From Hedera helix (taxonomy: Eukaryota; Streptophyta; Magnoliopsida; Apiales; Araliaceae), in NCBI GenBank assembly GCA_947179155.2, contig OX359265.1, positions 6,758,108 through 6,822,107 on the forward strand: a stretch of 64,000 nucleotides of DNA, written 5' to 3'. The first letter of the stretch is position 1; each line of letters opens with the position of its first letter. The notes beneath the pieces were generated by a model, which was given only the letters and a program-made list of their open reading frames with translations, was not told where the DNA came from and did no database searches. Positions 34,870 to 47,333 of the stretch are shown here, piece after piece. The translations under genes were made by a program, and so were the position numbers.

Positions 34870-36200
34870 CCAGCAAATTTATCTCAAATAATAAAAAATT
34901 GAGTAAAATAAATTATACATTATAAATCAACTAACCACAAGTGAACTACTTAACTAATGTAATTAATAATTCCACATTATTTGAAATACTATTCAACATG
35001 ATAAATATAAATTTGAAACTCCTAATATTAGCCCAATTTACGTAAGTGATATCAACTAAAAAAGAGCTTCAAGCATTTTCAAAATTGTCTTTCACTCTAC
35101 CCCCAATGACGGTCAGCTAGAAAACTCTTGCCAATTAGACTTTGCTCAAGTTTTTTGTGTTCCCCAAAAACTTTTTTTTTTTTGCTTTGATGGGGATCAT
35201 ATATATATATCATTGGGTGTTTTCTCATAGGATCGTTCCATTGATTTCATTTGCAATCATGGGGAGGTAATTAACTAACCTAAAAGCAATGGTCAAGAAA
35301 AAGGTATTACAAAGTACAAACACACAATCATTAGGAAAATCTCTCTTAAACCAAAGAGTAATGAACCAACCATAATCCAACATTTCATAAACAACAATCA
35401 TTCGGAAAATCTATCTTGACACAAAGAATGGGTAACTAACCATAATACGACATTTCATAATCCTAGATATCAACAACCCCACTATTTTGGAAAGGATGAT
35501 TCCAAGATTTAAATATAGAAGTTATCATCATTGCATTAAAAATTGCTACTCATTCCTATAATTAAGCTTAACAAAGAATAAGTTGGGACGATCTCGTGGG
35601 ACCGAAATCCAAAAAAGACGCATAGCAAAAAATATCTTCTGTAGCAATAGTACAAGTATATATGGGAAAATGGGAAAAAGTTACTTGCTCATTTGCACAG
35701 CAAGATGGTAGAGCAATATGCCAACCAAAACTCAGAAGAGATATGAAGCAAAAGGGCTATAATTAATATTACCATTTCAACATCTAACTTACTAATTGAG
35801 ACGTGACGTGGAGTATGTGGGCCGTAGGCCCTGCACATGAATATTGTTTGTTTTGATACCATATTTAAATATCCAACTCAAAATTAATTGGCAATAAGTT
35901 GAATAACCTTTCAAGTTATATTGAGTAGTCTTAATTGTTCAAATGTGAGACTTTATATATCAACATATACTAATACAGTGCATTGTAATCAGAGTATGAG
36001 GATCACAAGATGGGGAAGCATAATATAAAATTATAATTATAGTACGAGCTCAAAAACATTCAAATTCATAAAATTAAAAATTGCGTGCATCGCAATACTC
36101 ATCACACTTAATCGGGTGAAAGCCCTTATGTGAACATCATACTTATAATAGGAATCCAAAAATCCCTAAATCTAATAGTTGATAAAACAAAAATATATAG
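34870..36200. other. Intergenic DNA downstream of the APL-like gene
   Basis: A diverged tandem duplication with a 69-base offset (CAATCATTAGGAAAATCT near 35326, CAATCATTCGGAAAATCT near 35395) is the only structure seen. The last 200 bases before 36220 are probably 3' untranslated sequence of the minus-strand gene. Confidence 0.5.
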
Positions 36201-36219
36201 CATCTTGCCATTGTGTAAA

Positions 36220-38292
36220 TTAAGTCCGAAGAGTTGATCTTCGCGGCAACGTCGGACTTTCAAGCTTAGCTGATGCATCAAATTTCTTGTGATCCCTCGT
36301 ATCATCTCCGCTAAGCATTGACTTTAGCTCATAAATATCCGCAACAGAATGATCAATATGATCATGATCTTGATCAGAGCCGAGGCATGATGCTGCATTT
36401 CCTAGTTCTTGAAGATGAAGATCGTCAGGCCAGATTATTGGGCTCTTGCCAGTAGCATTATAAGGGTTCCTAACAAAATTAATGTTGGTATCATTATTTG
36501 AAATAAACTCATCAAGGGAGCATATTCTATATATTATTATTCATGTTTTGTTGATGAAGTTGGAGCTGCAATTGGTCCCCTCCATATAGGTTAAGGTCTT
36601 GAATATAAGGAAAGTTAGGATAGCCTGAAGCCGCCATGTTTCGGTCGCCTACAAGAGTTTGGCAAGCTTTTTCTAGTATAGTTTGCATGTACTTCCCTTC
36701 TGCCTCAATTCTCAACTGAAGGTGTCTTTGCACCTGCCACGTACAAATTTCAAAAGCCAAAGCACAACAATATAAACATCATTTCGGATCACGATATCCT
36801 TATAATAATAATATATTCTATCGGTTATGATATAGTATACAATGGCATAATATTCTTTTAAGTATAATGTCACAATTACCGGTTATTACTATTGAACTAA
36901 GCTCGGATTATATTTAGGGTTAAATATGAAAGAATAAATATTCTTAAAATTTGTAGACTTCGCAAATAAGACTCTTTTGGTGAAGCGGAAGGAGAATAAT
37001 TTTATATTTTAAGGACAATAATTCACTTCGCGAAAAAGTTATATTGGTTTATTTGCTCACCTCTAGTTGTTCATGAAGTCTTCTCTGCACTTCCAATTGC
37101 ATCCTAATTGCATCAGTGATGTGAACATTACTTCCAATCGATTCAAAATATCGTACATTTCCAAAACTAAACTAAACTAAAATAAGATAAAATAACAAGA
37201 AAAGAAAATAGAAAAAAGAAATACATAAAAAGTAAAATTAAGGAGAACATCTATATGTATACTTACTCATTCATGCTACGAGCCATCATTCCAGATGACG
37301 ATGCAGAATTTCTCTGGAATTCTAAAGCCGAGGCTGCCATATATAATTAAGAATAATCGTGAACAGCTAAGTTAAATATATAGGCATTTGTTGTGGATGT
37401 AGGTTAAATTGGAAACTAAAAATTAACCCGGATAATTGGATCAGCTCCTCACCATCTTTTATTGAGTGATCACTGTATTCCTTGTGAGGTTGCTTTCCAA
37501 GCCTGAATTTCTAATCAAACCAATAGAAATTATTAAAAAAGATTTTTATAAAATAAATAAATAAATAATAAAAGAGATCAAAACCGATTACCCTAAATTT
37601 GGTATATATATGTCAATTAATTAGAAACTCATAAGAAAGATAAAAAAAGTGGAAAGGGAAAAGAGAAAAGAGAAAAGGAAATAGATAGAGGTTGGAAAAA
37701 TTGTCTTGCGTTCAAATTAAAATACCTGAAGATGGCTCTTAAGATGGTAAAGAGTGAGACCCTTAACACCCATAACTCTCATAATTGTCTTTGGTGTAGC
37801 CTCTACATAAAATTAATTCAACAAGATGATGATGATTAATCAGAAAATTGTATATTGTTGAACAAATGTATGAAATTCTTTCTAGAAATATAATAAATTA
37901 AGAATAATGATAGGTAATTAGACAAAAATTGTCTAATTTATTTAGACAAAACATTGATCGGTTAATGATATAATCGATCTATCAGTGCTTTGTCCAAAAT
38001 ACTAGACAATTTTTATCTAGTTACCTAGCATTACTGGTTAATTAATGATGACAGAATCAGTAGCAATACTATCTGGTCCGCCGAGCTGAGTAACAGCATC
38101 GACAAAGCGTTCGTGAAGCTCAACGGTCCATCGGAGACGGGGCTTAGGATCAGTGGTCAGGACTAGGCCGGAGTCACGTGATGATGATGATGATGACGAC
38201 GATGATGATGAAATGGGTACATGATGATGTGATGAATTAATATTCATAGTTGAAGGCAAAGGCAAAGGCAGCTGCTTCTGTGAATGGAACAT
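36220..38292 (-). CDS. APL-like MYB-CC (GARP/G2-like) transcription factor, with frame break in the last exon
   Basis: Minus-strand exons: 38292-38070, 37802-37726, 37510-37453, 37333-37267, 37130-37061, then the last from 36733. All introns are GT-AG. The protein begins MFHSQKQ, has a poly-Ser run (about 29-38), then LVLTTDPKPRLRWT and one MYB-like DNA-binding domain (about 52-107) with the family sequence GVKGLTLYHLKSHLQKFRLGKQ, and a MYB-CC coiled coil containing LHEQLE (about 150-190). This combination and the MFH start match APL, the nuclear factor needed for phloem identity. The exon 6 frame stops at 36527-36529 (233 residues) just after NMNNN. One frame over, 99 codons stay open to a TAA at 36220-36222 and contain SLDEF, KSPIIWPDDL, CLGSDQ, DIYELKSMLSGDD and PTLPRRS, resembling the family C-terminus. 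Either a one-base indel in an AAT repeat truncates the gene, or the base call is wrong. Confidence 0.88.
36527..36733 (-). CDS. Exon 6 of the APL-like gene as read in the conserved frame (premature stop)
   Basis: It starts after the acceptor TGGCAG and encodes VQRHLQLRIEAEGKYMQTIL, the second half of the MYB-CC coiled coil, then PNFPYIQDLNLYGGD as in the family, then a Gln-rich stretch and AAT AAT AAT ATA TAG. The stop falls inside this short repeat. Removing one base there would join it to the open frame that continues to 36220. Confidence 0.85.
   Translation of the reverse strand: MQRHLQLRIEAEGKYMQTILEKACQTLVGDRNMAASGYPNFPYIQDLNLYGGDQLQLQLHQQNMNNNI
37905..38033. mobile_element. Foldback MITE in intron 1 of the APL-like gene
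   Basis: TAATGATAGGTAATTAGACA at the left pairs with the complement of the right end (TTATCTAGTTACCTAGCATTA). The arms run about 55-60 bases through AAAATTGTCTA and GGACAAAGCACTGAT-type blocks, with a small loop near 37968. It lies 36 bases inside the splice donor of exon 1. Confidence 0.8.
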
Positions 38293-38372
38293 TCTCTCTC
38301 TTGGGGTTCTGCTCTCTCCCGTGAATAATAATAGATAGATTCACTAAGAACAAATGATATAATATTTATGCA

Positions 38373-38386
38373 ATTTATATATAGAG
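38373..38386 (-). promoter_or_regulatory. Putative TATA box of the APL-like gene
   Basis: On the minus strand CTATATATAAATTG lies about 85 bases upstream of the ATG at 38292, followed by a CT-rich leader (GCTCTCTCC is opposite, close to the start). Position and sequence fit a plant TATA box. The short distance leaves a leader of about 50 bases. Confidence 0.5.
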
Positions 38387-38470
38387 AGGAAGAATAGAAT
38401 GGCTGATGGATGGGTAGCTGCCTTTAATGGATTTAATTCTCAATAATATAAAAAGCACCCAACAATTTAG

Positions 38471-38605
38471 TAATGGTGAAGTTGAAAATTAACTTTACCA
38501 TAATAAGTTATAAACTTTTTTACTATATTAAATATGTATTGATAACAATGTAATGAAAAAATTTATAACTTATTATTGTGAAATTGATTTTCAACTTCAT
38601 GATCC
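38471..38605. mobile_element. Foldback MITE in the promoter region of the APL-like gene
   Basis: ATGGTGAAGTTGAAAATTAA (left) pairs with the complement of TTTTCAACTTCATGAT (right). The pairing continues through TTATAACTTATT for about 50 bases per arm with a loop of some 30 bases. It begins about 180 bases upstream of the start codon and under 100 bases upstream of the putative TATA box. Confidence 0.8.
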
Positions 38606-40810
<2,205 letters not shown>

Positions 40811-40814
40811 TACG

Positions 40815-41348
40815 ATCAAGGACGAAGCCACTCTTAGGGTTGTGGGGTCAATTGACCCCACTGAATTTTTTTTGTTTGTTTAATAATATATGGCAAAATT
40901 AGAAAATTTTAAATGTTATATATAAATTGACCCCACGTAAAATTTTTAATATACGAGGTCAAATTGAAAATTTATAACTTTTTCACTTAAATCTCAATAT
41001 CATATCATTCATATCTCCTATATATATATTCATATAATCTTCTTAAACTAATTAATAATCTATTTTATATTATTTTTTGAAGGAATTAATTATTTATAAA
41101 CAATTTTGTCTTTAAAAAAATCTATTAAGAATCAATAGTGTGTATATATATGCATATAAATATATATAGAGTTAACAATTACTATATTATTATTGTAATC
41201 AAATATATGTCTTATATATATAACTCGTAAGTATAAAATTATTCAAAAAAATTGGCTCGAGGGTGCTGTTCCAAACCCTCATTAAATTATTTATCGCCTC
41301 ATAATAATTTTGACCCTACTAAATATAAATTTTGACTTTGTCACTGCA
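40815..41348 (+). mobile_element. Dispersed repeat, plus-strand copy (partner of 22930-23372)
   Basis: It starts near GGACGAAGCCACTC and GGGTCAATTGACCCCACTGA and ends near ATTTTGACTTTGTCACTGC. It contains ATAACTCGTAAGTATAAAATT and AAAAATTGGCTCGAGGGTGC blocks matching the reverse complement of 22930-23372. The edges GACGAAGCC and TTTGTCACTGC are imperfect inverted sequences. Non-coding. Confidence 0.65.
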
Positions 41349-41422
41349 TACAATTATCAATAAAAGATGTAACTCTTTTGGTGGAATAAATTATCAAAGA
41401 TTCTTTTTTTAAATAGACGAAG

Positions 41423-41474
<52 letters not shown>

Positions 41475-42950
41475 ACATGCCATTAAAGTTTATTCCATAA
41501 ACATCTACAAAAAGGGTCACTTACACTGATAAGAAAGGGAGGAAGTACCATCCGTTCCCAACCCCAAAACTAGCTTATTCATCAGGGTCAAACCCCATGA
41601 ATATGACACCGCGCCCCGTCCATCCATTGTAACGGGAGACCAAGTAAGAATAATATTAATTATCCAAAATGTAAGAAACTAAAATACCAACATATAAAAG
41701 CAATCTCTCACTATATAGAGAGAGCAAGAATTTTAATGTCAAAAAGGATGTCTTAAACTTGAAAAATACCAAAAAAAAAATGAAAGGGTAAAAAAGTAAA
41801 TAATAATAAAGTAAAATAATCTTGAGGAACATATATAGGTCAACTTATGTATATTGGTAAATCACTATGAAAGAACAATGTTACTCTCTTCATTATAAAA
41901 ATGTTTGACTATCTCAACTTAATTCGAGACATTTTAATTCAAAAAATTAATATAGATTTATTTAATTTTACTCAGCATTATAATTTTTTTTAAAAGTGTT
42001 GAAAAAAAAAATCAACATTTAAATGAATTCACATCACCTTCCATATTTCTTAAATTGACTTCTTATAATCAAAATGAGACTCTCATATTCTTTTGCAACA
42101 CATAGAGTAAAATAATTAAACTTCCTCATTTCCAAAATATATATACAGCAATTTACTACATGTGTGAATATTAATAAGATAACTTATATTTTATGTACTT
42201 GCAAAATGAAAATATATGTCAAAATTATTTTGATCTTATATTTTAAAACAATGGTACGTAAATAATTAATAAAGTATCAATAAATTTTTAATTTTCTTCT
42301 TTAACAATATTCAAAGAAAGATGTTTCTCTCAAAAACGATTTCCAAATTATTTTTCGCTTCAAACAGTATATGTATAGATAATCTATCTTTATCATTTGC
42401 ATCAATTGTCAAACCATACATGCCAAGTACACTATCGAACTGGGTCGCAGACTCGCACAATATACTTCTGTCCCATATTATTGGACTCCAATAACTCCTT
42501 CACTTCTCCTGCTTTTTTAATAAAGTATTTTTCCTTTTTTTATGGTAAATAAAGTACTTAATATAATATCTTTTTACATAATTAAACTAAAAATAGAACC
42601 TCTCATTCCATTGATATTGAAGGAGTATAAAGCAGTTCATTTCTTATAATTTAAGAAAATTCCTCTACAGTAGTAATAGAATAGGTGTCCTGATTTAAAA
42701 TCATGCACGCATGCAAATAAAAAGGGCATATAAATTAATAATTAAAAAAAGAAGGTAATGTTTAACTTTTACTTAATCAAGATCAATCACACAAAAATAA
42801 AAGTTAGTTGCCTTAGATTTAGGGGCATGTTTGCCTGAATTTCAAGCATCTTTATGTGCTTTGCAGAATTTATTCTTACCGATGAATATATTCCATTCCC
42901 TCTTCTTGGCGGGGAATTTAGTGGGACATTATAATATATATATATATATA
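41349..42950. other. Intergenic DNA with TA microsatellite and MITE-like remnants
   Basis: A (TA)n run occupies about 41425-41472. From 41880, ACTCTCTTCATTATAAAAATG resembles a worn Stowaway MITE end; no partner is clear. No gene supported. Confidence 0.45.
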
Positions 42951-42959
42951 TATATGAGT

Positions 42960-44827
42960 AAAAGGTATTTTAGATCGATTTAATATAACTTATCTTAGGT
43001 CATTTTCAATACAATATTATTTGATCGTCAACTTAATAATCTAATCGTACGGATGTAATGAACATGTAAAAATATGAGATTATGTAAAATTTTATTTAAT
43101 TTGATATTATACATCAACAACTTTATAACAATAGAAGTTGTTAGTACAAATGCATATTTGAATAATTTGATGATGATTTAATTTAATTGTTAATGTATAT
43201 TTGTATCCAATAGCTTTTGTGAAGTCCTTAATAGTGAAATTGATGTACAAAGACTTAGAATAGAATGTTCAAATTTGTTAGGTTGATCTTATGAAACTTA
43301 ATGAATGTATAGATTATGGGATTAAAACGATCGCAGAGTTTACTCATGAATCATAAAGTTTGACATTTACCTTGTTGAGCTGAATAAAGATCACAGAGCA
43401 TAATCCAACTGTAAAGCAAGACAAGCTCGTGGATTTAACACAAAAAATCGTAAGGCATGTGAAGACCGTAAAGTCAACTTTGATTTCATAGAGTCAGCCC
43501 TAAGTTCGTAAGACAAATGCATTTCTTAAAGCTGATCGTAGAGTAAAAAAGAATTTTGTAGAGCTCAAGGATCCAATGAACTTTACGATTAGTAATAAAG
43601 ATTATAGATTATGCCAAGTCTTACAAAGGACTAACATCGGGATAATATGAAGAGTGAAAACTTCAAGACTTCGGTTGGTCATATTAAGTTCAAAATGAAA
43701 ATCAAAAACAATTGTGCTTAACAGCTATTTTGACCAAATGGCATCAGACACGTGATTACTATTTTTAGCAAACTGATGTGAACGCAGAGCTAAAAGCAAG
43801 TTGACATAATCCCTTAATATCAAAGTCAAAGATCCTTTATAATCAAAACATTAAATGGGCAACAGCTACTTATTGAAGGAAAAATTTCAAGGTCTTCCAT
43901 AAAAATTAAAGAGATATTAAGATTCAGTCCAAAAGAAGAACAAGAATAAGATTACAAGCCGAATTGTTGTCAAGGTATTAAAAGTTCCTCTCTCTTTCTC
44001 TATGATCAAGAACTACTTGTTCTGCAACTAAGCCTTTTAGAAATGAGCTTAACGCCACTTAGTAGCACCTCTCAAATCACTTATCTTTTACATGTGATTA
44101 CTCGTCTTAGTGACCTCACTGTTGTCAAGTTTAAGTGACTTGAAGAAATCTTCGTAATCTGGTATTAGTGACCTTTGTTTTAGTGATATATGTCAAATCT
44201 AAGTGACCTGAAGGAATTTTAGTGATTCACTATTGTAATAGATCTCAATGATTTGGTCTTAGTGACCCTTAGACATCCTTAGTAGATTTCTTACTAAAAG
44301 TGTAAAAGAGTATACTAAAAGATCTTTGTGTTCCAAACCATTTAAAATTTTTGTGACTAATTTATTTTTTGCTTTTACATTTCTGTATTATAATTTATCT
44401 ATTTATGACTAATTTCCATAATTGCAACTAATTCAAAATTGAGAATCTCATTAAATCTGTGAAGGAGTTTTCTAATATAAACATTTCGTTGTGCTTAAGT
44501 AAATTAACTTGTCTAATTTATTATCTGATAAATCCTCTTTAAAATACAGAGTTTTCAAAAGATCTATTCAACCCCCCTTCTAGATCTCTTGTGTCTCTGA
44601 GAAATAACATAAGTTACTAAAATCTGAACTGTCGAAATATATACTTATATAGATATTATATACACTATTATAAAAATGATATTCCGATACCTCAAATCAA
44701 GCGAAATTTTATATAATCTAATATTTTTGCATGTTCATTACATCCGTACGACTAGATTATTAAGTTGACGATTAAATGATGTTGTATTAAAAGTGACATA
44801 AGATAACTTATTTTAAGTTGATCTAAG

Positions 44828-44830
<3 letters not shown>
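42960..44830. mobile_element. Long-TIR transposon (about 1.87 kb) bordered by TA repeats
   Basis: The first 150 bases (from GTATTTTAGATCGATTTAAT) are the imperfect reverse complement of the last 150 (to AAGTTGATCTAAGTTA). CAACTTAATAATCTA and GTACGGATGTAATGAACATG are exact in both arms. Such long inverted ends are typical of Mutator-like elements. Both outer borders run into (TA)n tracts (about 42934-42955 and 44828-44872), which hides the target duplication. The interior lacks transposase; its right part (about 43980-44610) looks like LTR sequence, ending in CTATTCAACCCCCCTTCTAG-like text and AAATAACA, as in copia LTRs. Confidence 0.75.
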
Positions 44831-44874
<44 letters not shown>

Positions 44875-45045
44875 AAAGAAAGTGATCCATAGCAAATACT
44901 CGTTATGACACTATTCGAATAAATACATTTTCGAATGTTTATAGGAGAAATGGTTTGTCCATACTTAAAAAGGAAATAAAATAAAAAGTGTTACCCATTA
45001 TTATTAGTATTCATTGCATTAAAAGTGACCTAAGATAATTTATTT

Positions 45046-45085
<40 letters not shown>

Positions 45086-45245
45086 GAAAGTGATCCATTA
45101 TAAGTACTCGTCATGACACTATTCAAAGAAATACATTTTCGGATATTCAGAGGAGAAATAGGTTATCCATACTTATAAAAGAAATAAAATAAAAATAATA
45201 AAAATAAAAATAAAATAAAAAATATTAACCATTATTATTAATAGC
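44785..45245. repeat. Tandem duplication of about 220 bases, overlapping the element's right end
   Basis: The segment from GTATTAAAAGTGACATAAGA through AAGTGATCCATAGCAAATACTCG and ATACATTTTCG to the run of AAAATAAAAA is repeated from about 45013 with moderate divergence. The TA microsatellite of the first copy is replaced by an (ATT)n microsatellite in the second. Confidence 0.75.
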
Positions 45246-45570
45246 TGATGGATTACAAATTTGAATTATGGACCGCGGGACCAACTATGGACAGTTAAAA
45301 ATCTATTTATCTGAATAGTTTTATAACAAATGCTCCGTATTTGTTGTACATCTATCCCTGCATATATTTGATACTGTATATAGCATGCCCCAACTCTTCT
45401 ACTTGGATTCAATTTAAAATATATATACGTCTGTATATGATTGTTTGCCATCGATGTAAATAATTAACCGATGATACTATGGAATTATATTTATTTCTAT
45501 GAACTACACAAAGTTATATGGGTTGAGAAAAAAGATAAATAAATAAATATATATATATATATATATATAG

Positions 45571-45608
<38 letters not shown>

Positions 45609-45614
<6 letters not shown>

Positions 45615-45850
45615 ATCTAAAATATATCTTTTAAATACCATACCTCTTTTAAATAACATACATTTATCAAAATTACGTCGTTTTGTAAATTCTTTTAAAA
45701 AAACAAAATTATATTAAAAAATAGTGGTCTCACTTTATTTTTATTTACAAAAATGTCACTTGCAACCCTACTTATTTTTTAAAAGAATCTCCAAAACGAC
45801 GTAGTTTTAATAAAAATATGCTATTTAAGAAATATATTTTAGATTCGTCA
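45609..45850. mobile_element. Inverted-repeat MITE (242 bp)
   Basis: TGATGGATCTAAAATATATC at the left and GATATATTTTAGATTCGTCA-like sequence at the right form inverted ends of about 60 bases. The inner blocks ATTACGTCGTTTTG and CAAAACGACGTAG also pair. The left end abuts a (TA)n tract (45547-45608) and the right end a (TG)n tract, so no target duplication can be read. Confidence 0.75.
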
Positions 45851-46152
45851 TAAATGTGTGTGTGTGTGTATATAAGACGGTTATTTTCTCCCTTCCTTTT
45901 CCTTGTGTTTTTCCCTTCATTTTAGTTTTTTGAACAAATTTATATTGCGATAAAAATATTTTTAAATAATTATATTTATATTTTTGTTACAAATAGACAC
46001 ATTAATTAATTATTCATATATTTATATTAATTTTCAGACCATATTATTATGTCTACCCGTAACCGGAGTTCATATTTTTGTCGCAACATACGGAAAAGTA
46101 AGAAAATAGATTTTTTATTTTTTTTGGTTCATTTAGAAGAAAGAATTAGTTA

Positions 46153-47333
46153 GGGTCCTTTACAAAAATATACAACTTTTAAAAAATAATTACAAGAATA
46201 ATGCATTTACAAAATAATTACAAAAAGAGTGCAAATACAATAATCACATTAATTATTCAATTTTACAAATCTCTTAAATTAAGGAGAAGTAATTTAAATT
46301 ACACAAATCCCTTAAATTAAGGAAAATTAAATTAAATTCTACAAATTCTTTAAATCAAGAAGAAGTAAATTAAATTACTTCAATTCAATTTCTCCATCTC
46401 TCTCTCTCTTACTTTGACTCCACCTTCTTTCTTGCCGAAATCTGCAAAAGATAACCAGTAACCAACTTTTAATACAAAGGTAACCAAACGTTAATATAAA
46501 GGTAACCAACCTTAAATACAAAGGTAACCAGTAACCAACTTTTAATACAAAGGTAACCAAACTTTAATATAAAAGTAACAAACCATTAATACAAAGGTAA
46601 TCAAACCTTAATACAGGGGTAACCAACCTAAATACAAAGGTAATCAAAACTAGTTACTACACATTCAGAAATTAGTTACCTCTATACTAGTGTTTGGTTA
46701 CCTATATACTATTGTTTGGTTACCTAAATTTACTAAACGAAAACTTTAATACAAAGGTAACCAAACCTTAATATAAATGTAATCAAACTTTAATATAGGG
46801 GTAATCAACCTTTAATACAAAGGTATTCCTTCACCACAACGACCACCACCACCACCTTATTCTTCCTCCGCCACAACCACCACCATCTTCTTCCGTCTCT
46901 ACTACCATATTCTTCCTCCGCCACAACCACCACCATTTTCTTCCTCTGCCACAACCACCACCATCTTCTTCCTCCGTCACAACTACCACCATAAACGTGA
47001 AAGATGGAAAAAAACGGCGGAGAAAATGGCGGAAGAAGATGGAGAAGATGAAAATAGAGGAAAGAGAAAGATGGAGAAGATGAAAATGGCGGAAGAAGAG
47101 AAAATGAAAGAAAGAGAAAGATAAGTGAATTTAATTAGAATTTTAAATTTTGAAATTACCCAACTAAATTAAAGGGATCGTGGCCACATCATCACTCCAA
47201 TTAATTTAAACTAAAACTAATTGTATTTATTATGTAAATAAAAGATTAAAAATGCACTCTTTTTGTAAATATATTTTTAATACACTTTTATTGTAATATT
47301 TTCATAAAAAATACAATAATATATAATTAACCC
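46153..47333. mobile_element. Terminal inverted-repeat element with minisatellite interior (about 1.18 kb)
   Basis: GGGTCCTTTACAAAAATATA at the left and its imperfect complement at the right (ending TAATTAACCC) share, further in, the exact phrase ATTTACAAAAAGAGTGCA in opposite orientations. The arms are about 100 bases. The interior holds a 20-25 base minisatellite (46450-46830) and a CCACCACCACC/CTTCTTCCTCCGCC block (46836-46992), followed by a purine-rich GAAGATGGAGAAGATGAAAA stretch. No transposase. Mutator-like by its long ends; no clear target duplication. Confidence 0.65.
46450..46830. repeat. Minisatellite of AAGGTAACCAAACCTTAATACA units
   Basis: Some fifteen diverged units of about 20-25 bases, with GGTAACC and TTAATACAAAGG as conserved cores. 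GGTAACC is itself palindromic apart from its central base. Confidence 0.85.

Noticed and set aside
36500..36560. Intron or programmed ribosomal frameshift joining the two frames of the APL-like last exon
   Set aside because: No GT-AG pair removes the stop without also losing conserved sequence (PNFPYIQDLNLYGG), and there is no slippery site plus structure. A one-base indel is simpler. A transcript could still overturn this.
38140..38215. GAT-trinucleotide repeat as a separate microsatellite locus outside genes
   Set aside because: It is the poly-Ser codon run of exon 1 of the APL-like gene read on the other strand.
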